Shown here: piece after piece, positions 9,530-17,635 of the stretch
Position numbering within the stretch: the first letter of the stretch is position 1
Layout of the letters: each line of letters starts with the position of its first letter
From: Pseudidiomarina sediminum DSM 21906
GTDB taxonomy: Bacteria > Pseudomonadota > Gammaproteobacteria > Enterobacterales > Alteromonadaceae
Length of the DNA: 54,692 bases
Direction: 5' to 3'
Assembly (NCBI RefSeq): GCF_000423165.1
Contig: NZ_AUHL01000009.1
Coordinates: forward strand, 1 to 54,692
The notes under the pieces: generated by a model
What the model was told of the DNA's origin: nothing
What the model saw: only the letters and a program-made list of their open reading frames with translations
The model's database searches: none
Program-made: the position numbers and the translations under genes

Positions 9530-9898
9530 TTACAGTACTTCTGGGGCCAGTGATACAATCTTCATGAATTGCTCAGAGCGTAATTCACGAGTCACCGGTC
9601 CAAAGATACGAGTGCCAATTGGCTGTTGGTTGTTGTTTAACAACACAGCCGCGTTGCGGTCAAAACGGATGACTGACCCGTCTTGACGACGGACGCCTTT
9701 TCTGGTGCGAACGACCACCGCGTTAACAACATCACCTTTCTTCACTTTACCGCGAGGAATCGCTTCTTTAACAGAAACTTTGATGATATCGCCAATATTT
9801 GCGTAACGGCGGTGCGAGCCACCCAGAACCTTAATACATTGTACGCTGCGCGCGCCCGAGTTATCGGCCACTTCCAGTGTAGTTTGCATTTGGATCAT
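9530..9898 (-). CDS. rplN: 50S ribosomal protein L14 (first gene of the spc operon)
   Basis: The start is ATG at 9898, giving the canonical 122 residues beginning [17 protein letters not shown]. The longer frame to 9967 has no family support. L14 contributes to intersubunit bridges. In E. coli rpsQ (S17) and the rest of the S10 operon directly precede rplN. Here no ribosomal gene lies upstream, and a divergent antiporter operon starts instead. Confidence 0.97.
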   Translation of the reverse strand: MIQMQTTLEVADNSGARSVQCIKVLGGSHRRYANIGDIIKVSVKEAIPRGKVKKGDVVNAVVVRTRKGVRRQDGSVIRFDRNAAVLLNNNQQPIGTRIFGPVTRELRSEQFMKIVSLAPEVL

Positions 9899-9923
9899 TG
9901 CAGTGCTCCGCTTGATTAATAAA

Positions 9924-9945
9924 ACAGACCCTCTCGGGTCGCTGT
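9924..9945 (-). promoter_or_regulatory. Leader hairpin with U-rich tail upstream of rplN
   Basis: On the minus strand GACCC-GAGA-GGGTC forms a stem, extendable by ACA/TGT across a two-base bulge. It is followed by TTTTATTAA and then the rplN Shine-Dalgarno. It looks like an attenuator or a processing hairpin in the operon leader. The function is inferred. Confidence 0.4.
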
Positions 9946-10016
9946 CCGTCCTTTCGCCGACCAACAAAATAAGAGCTGGGCATACGAAAGACTTCCCCTT
10001 ATAAAAAGGGCGGCGA

Positions 10017-10046
10017 ATTGTAACAGATAAAATTTAGTGAAGATAG
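10017..10046 (-). promoter_or_regulatory. Candidate spc operon promoter
   Basis: On the minus strand -10 TACAAT (10022-10017) is followed by the GC-rich discriminator TCGCCGCCC, which resembles growth-rate-regulated promoters. No good -35 box exists at 16-18 nt; the best is CTATCT. An operon start is required here because no upstream ribosomal gene is present. Confidence 0.4.
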
Positions 10047-10228
10047 TACTTAGGAGGAATTTCTTGTGAGAACTTTTACCGAGGTGGTAAAAGGCATTAG
10101 CAAGGGCGACAAGAATAGCAAATTCATTGGCCGATGGACACAAAAAACTTTCGTTTCACTGTACTTATTTATGAGTTTTGAAACCCATAGGTGCGGGTTA
10201 AAAGTGCGGCCTCATGCGACCGAAGCAG

Positions 10229-10258
10229 TTGGCAAGCCCCTGAACGAAGTGGTAAATT
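10229..10258 (+). promoter_or_regulatory. Candidate mnh operon promoter
   Basis: TTGGCA (10229-10234) and TAAATT (10253-10258) are separated by 18 nt and lie 64 bp before the mnhA start. The -10 match is moderate and no other evidence is available. Confidence 0.3.
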
Positions 10259-10321
10259 CATTCCTTCAACCGCCGATCAAAACCGTATATGACGGTGCGT
10301 GCGAAACACTAGTGAGGTTAA

Positions 10322-13111
10322 ATGAATTTAGCAGCAATTGTATTTTTACCTTTTCTTGGTGCCATAGCTCCACTGCTTATGGGAGGTCGTTCGCGTGTTC
10401 ACAGCACGCTCGCCGCCGGCATCGTCACCTCAATCTGTATTGGCCTTTTGCTGAGCTTAACCCCTGCAGTTTTAGCTGGTGATATTCCTAACTACCTGAA
10501 CAGTTGGCTACCTAGTCTGGGGTTGAATCTCGCATTTCGACTCGACGGCCTATCGCTTTTATTCGCCGGCCTTATTCTATTTATCGGTTTACTGGTCATC
10601 ATCTACGCCCACTATTACCTTAGTAGCAAAGACAGCGCACCAAGATTTTTTGCCTGTCTACTCCTGTTTATGGGGTCTATGTTAGGGATTGTCACCTCAG
10701 ATAACCTGTTGTTGATGTGGTTCTTCTGGGAGTTAACCAGTATTTCTTCGTTCCTCTTGATCGGCTATTGGTTTCACCAAAGTAATGCTAGACGCGGCGC
10801 ACGTATGGCGCTTGCGATAACAGGTGCTGGTGGTTTAGCCCTGTTAGCCGGCATTTTGCTGATTGGGAACATTGCCGGTAGCTATCAACTCGACGCGGTG
10901 TTCGCTGCAGCGGACACCATTCGCAACCATGATTTATACCTGCCAGCATTAATTCTTATTTTGCTGGGCGCCTTTACCAAGTCAGCGCAATTCCCATTCC
11001 AGTTTTGGTTACCGCATGCCATGGCCGCGCCAACGCCGGTCAGTGCTTACTTACACTCGGCCACCATGGTAAAGGCTGGTATCTTTCTCATGGCGCGCTT
11101 ACTGCCGGTACTGGCCGGCACACCCGAGTGGTACACCATCGTTACCCTCACCGGTTTAGCTACCTTATTATTTGGCGCCTATTTCGCGTTGCTTAAAACC
11201 GATCTAAAAGGCTTACTTGCTTTCTCCACCATTAGTCACCTTGGTCTCATCACCATGTTGCTTGGTTTAGGTAGCACCGGTGCGGTTATCGCCGCATTAT
11301 TCCACATTCTCAACCACGCAACCTTTAAAGCTGGTCTGTTCATGATCGCCGGGATTATCGACCACGAAACGGGTACCCGAGACATGCGAAAGTTAAGCGG
11401 CCTGCGTCACGCCTTGCCGTTTACCATGGTACTTGCCGTCATCACTTCTGCAGCTATGGCTGGCATTCCATTGTTTAATGGCTTTTTATCCAAAGAAATG
11501 TTCTTTGCCGAGGCGTATCAGCAAGACCTTTTTGGTGGTTTGAGTTGGTTTGTCCCAGTGCTAGCAACGCTCGGCGCGATGCTTTCAGTGGCATACTCCA
11601 TCCGTTTTGTTCACGAGGTGTTCTTCCAAGAGGTCGCCGACGACCTACCCAAAACACCGCACGAACCGCCTTTGATGATGCGTTTCCCGGTCATCGTATT
11701 CGCGACGCTCTGTATCTTGGTCGGTGTGGCACCCATGTTGCTCGCCTCGGGCATCCTTGACGTTGCCGTGCGTGCAGTGACCTTCGCGACACCAACGCTT
11801 GATATTGCGATCTGGCATGGTTTCAACATGCCATTACTGATGAGCGGAATGGCGGTGATTGGCGGAATTGTGATTTATATTTCACGCGCTGAGTTGTTGA
11901 CCTTCAGTCGACAGTTTGACTCTCACGACGCCAAAGATGTGTTTGCGAGTATCGTCAGCGCAACCACACGTTTTTGCGATAATTTAATGCAACGCTTTGA
12001 AAATGGTTCATTGCAGCGTTATGTCGCTTTCTTATTGGTGTTCACCTTAGTTGTGGTCGCCCCAGAGCTCATGGCAATCGTTCAATTGCAAGGTTCACGG
12101 CCGATGCTCCCCGTTGACGCGATTAGCCTTGTCGGCGCCATCGTGTTAATGCTCGCAGCGCTCTCGACAGCCATGCTCCATCGCCAACGACTTACCTCGC
12201 TAATGATGCTCTCAGTGGTGGGTCTTATCGTCTCCTTAAGCTTTGTGCATTTTTCAGCGCCAGACTTGGCAATGACGCAGTTAGTGGTGGAAGTTGTCAG
12301 TATTATCTTGATGATTTTGGCACTGTTCTTTATGCCACAACGCATCCCCCGAGCATCCAGTGGTCGCCGTGTCGCGCGCGATGTACTGCTCGCCGGTACC
12401 GTAGGTGGTATTGTCGGCACACTTAACTACGCCCTACTCACCCGCCCGCTGGAAAGTATTTCAGACTTTTTCCTTGCCAACTCAGTCTCGGGTGGCGGCG
12501 GCACCAACGTGGTGAATGTTATCTTGGTCGATTTCCGTGGCTTCGATACCTTGGGTGAGATTACCGTGCTAGCTATTGCCGCTGCAGGTATCCATAAACT
12601 ACTCAATAACTTACGCCCGTTCATGCCATCCAGTGATGTCGACGGACGGCCATGGCACCGCGTGAAGCACCCACTGTTAGTCCAGACCATCGCACAGGCA
12701 ATCTTACCGCTCGCCTTGATGGTTTCTGTGTATATCTTCTTGCGCGGCCATAACCTGCCAGGTGGCGGATTTATCGCCGGGCTAGTCACTGCTGCCGCGA
12801 TGATATTGCAATATATCGCTAATGGTGTGGACTGGGTGAAATCGCGCTTTGATTATAACTATCAAAAATTGATCTCAATTGGGGTTATGATCGCTATGTT
12901 TACGGGCGTTGGTAGTTGGTTCTTTGACCATAACTTCTTAACTTCAAGCTTTACCCATGTGCATTGGCCACTTATTGGAGAGTTTGAGCTCGCAACAGCC
13001 ATCTTATTCGACTTAGGTGTATACCTGACCGTGATCGGAGCAACGCTAATGATACTGGCGAACTTCGGACAAATGACTACACGCCATCGTCCACGTCAGG
13101 AGGGGTACTAA
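10322..13111 (+). CDS. mnhA: Na+/H+ antiporter subunit A fused to subunit B (MnhAB/MrpAB)
   Basis: The 929-residue polytopic protein of the Mrp (CPA3) antiporter family resembles complex I NuoL. It has the key membrane Glu in WFFWELTS (about residue 140) and the Lys in AFTKSAQFPFQFWLP (about 220). Residues from about 790 onward, including VYIFLRGHNLPGGGFIAGL, correspond to the separate MnhB subunit of Gram-positive operons. This is therefore the fused A+B form known from Pseudomonas and Rhizobium Pha systems. It starts at ATG 10322 after AGTGAGG and overlaps mnhC by one base. The complex exports Na+ in exchange for H+. Confidence 0.93.
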   Translation: MNLAAIVFLPFLGAIAPLLMGGRSRVHSTLAAGIVTSICIGLLLSLTPAVLAGDIPNYLNSWLPSLGLNLAFRLDGLSLLFAGLILFIGLLVIIYAHYYLSSKDSAPRFFACLLLFMGSMLGIVTSDNLLLMWFFWELTSISSFLLIGYWFHQSNARRGARMALAITGAGGLALLAGILLIGNIAGSYQLDAVFAAADTIRNHDLYLPALILILLGAFTKSAQFPFQFWLPHAMAAPTPVSAYLHSATMVKAGIFLMARLLPVLAGTPEWYTIVTLTGLATLLFGAYFALLKTDLKGLLAFSTISHLGLITMLLGLGSTGAVIAALFHILNHATFKAGLFMIAGIIDHETGTRDMRKLSGLRHALPFTMVLAVITSAAMAGIPLFNGFLSKEMFFAEAYQQDLFGGLSWFVPVLATLGAMLSVAYSIRFVHEVFFQEVADDLPKTPHEPPLMMRFPVIVFATLCILVGVAPMLLASGILDVAVRAVTFATPTLDIAIWHGFNMPLLMSGMAVIGGIVIYISRAELLTFSRQFDSHDAKDVFASIVSATTRFCDNLMQRFENGSLQRYVAFLLVFTLVVVAPELMAIVQLQGSRPMLPVDAISLVGAIVLMLAALSTAMLHRQRLTSLMMLSVVGLIVSLSFVHFSAPDLAMTQLVVEVVSIILMILALFFMPQRIPRASSGRRVARDVLLAGTVGGIVGTLNYALLTRPLESISDFFLANSVSGGGGTNVVNVILVDFRGFDTLGEITVLAIAAAGIHKLLNNLRPFMPSSDVDGRPWHRVKHPLLVQTIAQAILPLALMVSVYIFLRGHNLPGGGFIAGLVTAAAMILQYIANGVDWVKSRFDYNYQKLISIGVMIAMFTGVGSWFFDHNFLTSSFTHVHWPLIGEFELATAILFDLGVYLTVIGATLMILANFGQMTTRHRPRQEGY

Positions 13112-13455
13112 TGGAAATTCTTTACGCAATTACCGTGGGCACCTTAACCGCCTGCAGTGTATTTTTAATTCTTCGCGGCCGCTCATTTCCGATTGTCATC
13201 GGTCTGACCATGCTGTCTTACGCGGTGAACTTATTTTTATTCTCCACCGGACGGCTTGTCATCAATGAGCTCCCTATCATCGGTACCAGCGAAGCAACCA
13301 CAGATCCGCTCCCGCAAGCCTTAGTGCTTACCGCTATTGTGATAGGTTTCGCGATGACTGCATACTCGATTATTCTTGCCGTAAGGGTGCGCGGGGAAAT
13401 TGGCTCAGATGAAGTGAATGACTACAACTATGCAGAACAAGAAGGACAGCGTTAA
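13111..13455 (+). CDS. mnhC: Na+/H+ antiporter subunit C
   Basis: This 114-residue protein with three transmembrane helices is homologous to NuoK. The segment PLPQALVLTAIVIGFAMTA is the family hallmark. The TAATG arrangement overlaps mnhA by 1 bp, and a strong AGGAGG lies upstream. It is required for assembly of the Mrp complex. Confidence 0.93.
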   Translation: MEILYAITVGTLTACSVFLILRGRSFPIVIGLTMLSYAVNLFLFSTGRLVINELPIIGTSEATTDPLPQALVLTAIVIGFAMTAYSIILAVRVRGEIGSDEVNDYNYAEQEGQR

Positions 13456-14972
13456 TGATCACTGACCATCTTGTCATTCTTCCGATTCTCGTCCCTATGT
13501 TTGCAGCGCTATTACAGTTGCTCGTCTGGGGCGAGCAACCACAAGTTTACCGTCGCGCCATCGGCCTTGGTGCATCGGTGCTGACGCTGGCCCTTGCCAT
13601 CTGGTTAGTCATTGCCGTGCAAGATGAAGTGTTAGTGTATGCCTTAGGCGGTTGGCAAGCACCATTTGGTATTGTCTTAGTCGCCGATAAGCTCTCCGCC
13701 CTGATGGTTGCGCTAACAGCGGTGCTCGCTTTGCCAGTACTCATTTATGCGTGTCACGGGGAAGATAACCTTGGCTCACACTTCCAAGCACTATTTCAGT
13801 TTCAAATTCTAGGGATTATGGGGGCCTTTCTAACGGGTGACCTGTTTAACCTCTTCGTGTTCTTTGAAATCTTATTGATCTCAAGCTACGCGTTACTGAT
13901 GCATGGTGGTGGCAAAGCAAAGTTACGTGCAACCCTGCATTACGTGGTACTGAACCTCACGGGTTCGGCATTGTTCCTGATCAGTTTAGGTGTTCTGTAC
14001 GGCATTACTGGCACCCTGAATATGGCAGATATGGCTGGCAAAATCGCGCTTCTCGAAGGCGACGATGCCAGCATCGCCCGCGCTGGCGGCATGCTCTTAT
14101 TTGTCGTCTTCGGTCTCAAAGCGGCGCTCTTGCCGCTCTATTTCTGGCTACCGCAAGCTTATGCCAACACCACCGGGACGGTAGCTGCGCTATTCGCTAT
14201 TATGACCAAAGTGGGTGTTTATGCCATCTTGCGCGTCTTCACTATGATTTTTGGTGCAGATGCAGGTGAGGCAGCAATGCTCGCTCACGATTGGCTCTGG
14301 TGGCTAGGTTTGTTCAGCATCTTACTCGGCGCACTAGGTGTGCTTGGCAGTCGCGATATTCGTCTTGTGATCGCGTACCTCGTATTAATTTCTGTCGGCA
14401 CCATTTTGACTACCCTTAGCTTGGGTCACCCGGATGCTATCGCCGCAGCACTCTACTACCTTGTGCATTCAACCTTAGTTACTGGAGCGCTCTTTTTATT
14501 GGTCGACTTAATCGCTGAGCAACGCGGTAAAACCGCTTCGCGTATCGTCAAAGGCCGTAAAATGGCGCAACACAACATGCTGGGTGGCATGTTCTTTATT
14601 GCTGCGATTACCGTGATCGGCATTCCTCCTTTATCCGGCTTTGTTGGCAAGCTTTTCATTCTTGAAGCGGCACGTACAGGCGCACAAGTGGCTTTGCTCT
14701 GGCCACTCATTTTAGGTGCAACCTTCCTCATGATTGTTGCGTTATCGCGTGCTGGAAGCCGAATGTTTTGGCATACCCTCGATGGTAAGCCAAATGATGT
14801 TACCCATCCGAAGTGGCAGCATGCTGCAGTCATTCTATTGCTAACAGGAGCCCTCGCGCTCACAGTGTTTGCCAATGTGATGTTTGATTATACGAGTGCT
14901 ATCGCGACGCAACTGTCGCAACCAAGTGACTATATCTTCTCGGTTCTTCCGCAAGGAGGTCAGCATGAATAA
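13455..14972 (+). CDS. mnhD: Na+/H+ antiporter subunit D
   Basis: The 505-residue NuoN/NuoM-like transporter has about 14 membrane segments. The conserved Glu in LFVFFEILLISSYALL and the Lys in FGLKAALLPLYFWLP are in place for proton translocation. The start overlaps the mnhC stop by one base (TAATGA). It is the second large pump-like subunit of the Mrp complex. Confidence 0.95.
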   Translation: MITDHLVILPILVPMFAALLQLLVWGEQPQVYRRAIGLGASVLTLALAIWLVIAVQDEVLVYALGGWQAPFGIVLVADKLSALMVALTAVLALPVLIYACHGEDNLGSHFQALFQFQILGIMGAFLTGDLFNLFVFFEILLISSYALLMHGGGKAKLRATLHYVVLNLTGSALFLISLGVLYGITGTLNMADMAGKIALLEGDDASIARAGGMLLFVVFGLKAALLPLYFWLPQAYANTTGTVAALFAIMTKVGVYAILRVFTMIFGADAGEAAMLAHDWLWWLGLFSILLGALGVLGSRDIRLVIAYLVLISVGTILTTLSLGHPDAIAAALYYLVHSTLVTGALFLLVDLIAEQRGKTASRIVKGRKMAQHNMLGGMFFIAAITVIGIPPLSGFVGKLFILEAARTGAQVALLWPLILGATFLMIVALSRAGSRMFWHTLDGKPNDVTHPKWQHAAVILLLTGALALTVFANVMFDYTSAIATQLSQPSDYIFSVLPQGGQHE

Positions 14973-15453
14973 GTTACTCCCAGCCCCATGGTGGAGCTTG
15001 TTTTTGCTTGTGTTCTGGCTACTGCTGCAAAACACGGTTTCGTTTGGTGCAGCCTTAATGGGAACCATCCTTGCCATCGTGATCCCTCTCTATACCCATC
15101 GCGCGCGGGATTATCGCGTTACCTTGCATCGCCCCCTGGTAGCAGGGCAATACTTCATTATTCTGCTTGGCGACATTGTGGTGTCGAATTTTAATATCGC
15201 AGCGATTATTTTGCGGCCACGCAAGAGTATTCAACCGGCGCTTATCGAGTTTCCACTCGAAATAAGTGGTTCAGTGCCTATCACAGTGTTGGCCAGCACC
15301 ATTAGCCTTACCCCCGGCACGATTTCAGCGGAACTCGGGCGTGATGGACGTAGCTTACTTATTCATGCCCTTAACGTTACCGATGCAGACGCTGCCATCG
15401 AGCAAATCAAACGTCGTTACGAGCGTCGTTTGAAGGAGATCTTTCAATGTTAG
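14965..15453 (+). CDS. mnhE: Na+/H+ antiporter subunit E
   Basis: ATG at 14965 (GGAGG 6-10 nt upstream, 8-bp overlap with mnhD) gives 162 residues beginning MNKLLPAPWWSL. A longer in-frame start at 14884 inside mnhD is unlikely. The protein has N-terminal membrane helices and a cytosolic C-terminal domain with VLASTISLTPGTIS, typical of MnhE. Confidence 0.93.
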   Translation: MNKLLPAPWWSLFLLVFWLLLQNTVSFGAALMGTILAIVIPLYTHRARDYRVTLHRPLVAGQYFIILLGDIVVSNFNIAAIILRPRKSIQPALIEFPLEISGSVPITVLASTISLTPGTISAELGRDGRSLLIHALNVTDADAAIEQIKRRYERRLKEIFQC

Positions 15454-15716
15454 AACTTGCGCTACAAATAGCCTTTACGCTGATTGGACTGTCTTTGCTG
15501 ATGAACATTGTCCGTTTGATCCGCGGCCCAAGCCTGCCTGATCGCATCTTAACGCTCGACACGATTTATATTAATTCGCTTGCGTTATTGATCCTGCTTG
15601 GTCTTTGGCACAATACCGCTTTCTATTTTGAAGCTGCACTGCTGATTGCAATGCTCGGCTTTATTGGCACTGTCGCAGCAGCTAAATTTTTGCTGCGCGG
15701 CGATATTATCGAGTAA
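15447..15716 (+). CDS. mnhF: Na+/H+ antiporter subunit F
   Basis: This 89-residue, three-helix membrane protein carries the family motif RGPSLPDRILTLDT. It starts 7 bp inside mnhE with AAGGAG upstream. It is a small accessory subunit of the Mrp complex. Confidence 0.93.
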   Translation: MLELALQIAFTLIGLSLLMNIVRLIRGPSLPDRILTLDTIYINSLALLILLGLWHNTAFYFEAALLIAMLGFIGTVAAAKFLLRGDIIE

Positions 15717-15725
15717 GGAGCGCGC

Positions 15726-16088
15726 ATGAACACATTACCGCAATGGGCTGAACTACTCGTCTCATTCTTTATTATCTTAGGCGCCAGCTTTACTTTCATC
15801 GGTTCGTTAGGCTTGCTGCGTTTGCCTGACTTTATGGCGCGCTTACATGCGCCTACCAAGGCAACAACTTTGGGTGTTGGCGGAATTATCATTGGCTCAA
15901 TGCTCTATTTCTCATTATCGGATACCCTCAGCTTGCATGAGCTTTTGATCGCCATCTTTTTGTTTTTAACTGCGCCAATTAGTGCACATTTGCTGGCCAA
16001 AGCAGGCCTACATCTAGAGCTAAAACTCACCGACAATACGCGTGATTTACGTAAAAAACCTGAGCAATACAGCGACAAAGATAGCTGA
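15726..16088 (+). CDS. mnhG: Na+/H+ antiporter subunit G
   Basis: This 120-residue, three-helix protein has the hallmark LLRLPDFMARLHAPTKATTLG. The 30 or so residues at the C-terminus are hydrophilic. AAGGAG precedes the ATG, 9 bp after mnhF. It is the last gene of the operon. The stop codon lies only 4 bp from the stop of the convergent gene, leaving no room for a separate terminator. Confidence 0.93.
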   Translation: MNTLPQWAELLVSFFIILGASFTFIGSLGLLRLPDFMARLHAPTKATTLGVGGIIIGSMLYFSLSDTLSLHELLIAIFLFLTAPISAHLLAKAGLHLELKLTDNTRDLRKKPEQYSDKDS

Positions 16089-16092
16089 TCTG

Positions 16093-16806
16093 TTAACAGG
16101 TTGGGGGCGACATGAAACAAGCCCCCATCTGCTCAGCGATGCTATCAATCTCATACATCAACTGAGCGACATCAATACTCCCCACTGTCGCAGACCCTGC
16201 CCGCACCGTAGCACTCGTCACTGAGTTACTTTGTCCTTCCCGCAGTGCTGATGTCGCACTAGCATCCAAGCTCGCCGCATTAACATCTCCATAGATTGCG
16301 CTCACATCAATAAGGTTAAAACTAGCCATATCTATAGATGTCATCAGCGTCGCTGCGTTGCTCTTCCGTGCGATTAATGGGCGTCCAAACGCCCAGTCCT
16401 CAAGGGTGCGGACTGGGACCTCAAGATGGCCAACATGATCCATGGAAATGAGCGGCGAGAATTGCTCGAGTAACTCTGTTTTTATCTCCGCATTTAACCC
16501 CGTAGCCGTCAATGTAAACACGCGACTATCGAGCGATATTCCAGTGAAGTAACTTTCACCCGGTCCATGTGAGAGGTCAAGGCCGTAATAATGCTCTAAA
16601 AATGTAAGGTTTAACGGCAACCGCCCATGAATGTCGCTATAGATTACAAGACCGCGTTGCCAAAACAGCAATTCGTCTCGAACAGTACTCATTTCATCAT
16701 GCTCGCCATCCATGACCGTGACATACGCAAGCCCGAGTGCGCCACAGAATAGAAGCACGACGATGATTGGTAACACGAACCCGCGTGAATCGACTGCATC
16801 ACTCAT
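16093..16806 (-). CDS. Type IV pilin-like minor protein at the end of the Tad operon
   Basis: This protein has 237 residues. The N-terminus SRG-FVLPIIVVLLFCGALGLAY (residues 7-28) resembles a prepilin cleavage site (after Gly9) plus a hydrophobic helix, but the usual Glu at +5 is missing (Ile), as in GspK/PilX-type minor pilins. Residues 49-64 (QRGLVIYSDIHGRLPL) resemble the Y-x-x-x-HGRLP stretch common after the stalk helix in pilin-like proteins. The C-terminal half is Ser/Ala-rich with one late Cys pair. The start overlaps the TPR lipoprotein stop by 4 bp (ATGA). A role as tip or minor pilin is inferred. Confidence 0.6.
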   Translation of the reverse strand: MSDAVDSRGFVLPIIVVLLFCGALGLAYVTVMDGEHDEMSTVRDELLFWQRGLVIYSDIHGRLPLNLTFLEHYYGLDLSHGPGESYFTGISLDSRVFTLTATGLNAEIKTELLEQFSPLISMDHVGHLEVPVRTLEDWAFGRPLIARKSNAATLMTSIDMASFNLIDVSAIYGDVNAASLDASATSALREGQSNSVTSATVRAGSATVGSIDVAQLMYEIDSIAEQMGACFMSPPTC

Positions 16807-17267
16807 AACTGTCGGGCCTCCACCGCCGCCATTCCTTGCAACCTCAGCAGTGCTTGTAGGAAGGCCTGATAGTCGTCCGTTATTGCGGCGTTATGTTGAT
16901 AACTCTTTCCCGCAAGCAGCAACTCAGTGGCAATACGAATGTGCGTTGCTGCAGCATTGAGCCATACCTCATGCCGTTGAGGATAATGCTGTTGACACTC
17001 CGAGAAAGCATTCAGGGCCGCCTGGTATTCATGTTGCCGGTAATAAATCGCCGCTAAGAAACAGATTGATTGCGCATCAGCAATCGTCGGCGCTGTTAGC
17101 TTTAAGAAAATACCTTGGGCCGTATGAAAATCGCCTTGCTGATACGCGCGAATCGCAATATTTCGTTGTTGCTCAGTCATTCCATCAAGGTGAGCCATTG
17201 GCGGTGTTAGCCGGCAACCAGTAAGCGTTAGTACAAATACCGCAATCAGCAAACTAAAGCACTTCAT
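16803..17267 (-). CDS. TadD-like TPR lipoprotein
   Basis: The ATG at 17267 is chosen because AAGGAGG lies 6 nt upstream; this gives 154 residues. Residues 1-18 form a lipoprotein signal ending in the lipobox LTGC (Cys18). The rest contains degenerate TPR helices (RNIAIRAYQQGDFHTAQGIF, then CFLAAIYYRQHEYQAALNAF). TadD pilotin lipoproteins support secretin assembly in Tad systems, and the context here fits. It overlaps the DUF192 gene by 14 bp upstream and the last gene by 4 bp. Confidence 0.7.
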   Translation of the reverse strand: MKCFSLLIAVFVLTLTGCRLTPPMAHLDGMTEQQRNIAIRAYQQGDFHTAQGIFLKLTAPTIADAQSICFLAAIYYRQHEYQAALNAFSECQQHYPQRHEVWLNAAATHIRIATELLLAGKSYQHNAAITDDYQAFLQALLRLQGMAAVEARQL

Positions 17268-17631
17268 CCACCACCTCCTTTTCTTCAAAGTGCAGCGATT
17301 CACCTAGCCATCGCTCTAACGGAAACGGCAGCCCAGCTTCACACTCGATAATCGAGCGCGTTTGTTTCAGGTGAAGCAAGCGCCCTGGTTGTACATTGCG
17401 TTGAATCGACACGATCCGTTGCTGGGCATCAAGCCCGACGACGTCCATTGCAAACTGCATTCCCCAGCTATGCACCGCCGCACAGTTCGGAAACCAAAAG
17501 GCTTGGCCGCGGGCGAGCCCTTGTCGTAAGAGTAAGCCGATGAAGCGCTGTGGAAAATTCGTCAAAACCGTAACCTCGGGCCATAGACAGAGTTGCCGCG
17601 AGTGAAGATACAAACGTCCCTGTTTTATCAT
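17254..17631 (-). CDS. DUF192 family protein within the Tad operon
   Basis: The 125-residue protein contains the DUF192 core: the family's GLMFR position reads IGLLLRQGL, followed by FPNCAAVHSWGMQFAMDVVGLD and ending in VLEC-like IIECEAGLP. DUF192 proteins are small beta-barrel proteins of unknown function, usually with a signal peptide. Here no export signal is visible, so it may be cytosolic. It begins 4 bp after tadC and ends inside the TPR lipoprotein gene, so it is translationally bound to the Tad cluster. Confidence 0.8.
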   Translation of the reverse strand: MIKQGRLYLHSRQLCLWPEVTVLTNFPQRFIGLLLRQGLARGQAFWFPNCAAVHSWGMQFAMDVVGLDAQQRIVSIQRNVQPGRLLHLKQTRSIIECEAGLPFPLERWLGESLHFEEKEVVDEVL

Positions 17632-17635
17632 TGCA

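Larger units (their letters stand above)
9899..10321. other. Divergent intergenic region between the spc and mnh operons
   Basis: No gene is supported in these 423 bp. It holds, on the minus strand, a candidate spc promoter (-10 at 10022-10017) and a leader hairpin (9945-9924). On the plus strand there is a candidate mnh promoter (10229-10258). A plus-strand frame from 10066 runs into mnhA but lacks a recognisable protein and is rejected. Confidence 0.6.

Noticed and set aside
10066-10482. Plus-strand 138-codon ORF before and into mnhA
   Set aside because: It overlaps the well-supported mnhA start in another frame and shows no family features.
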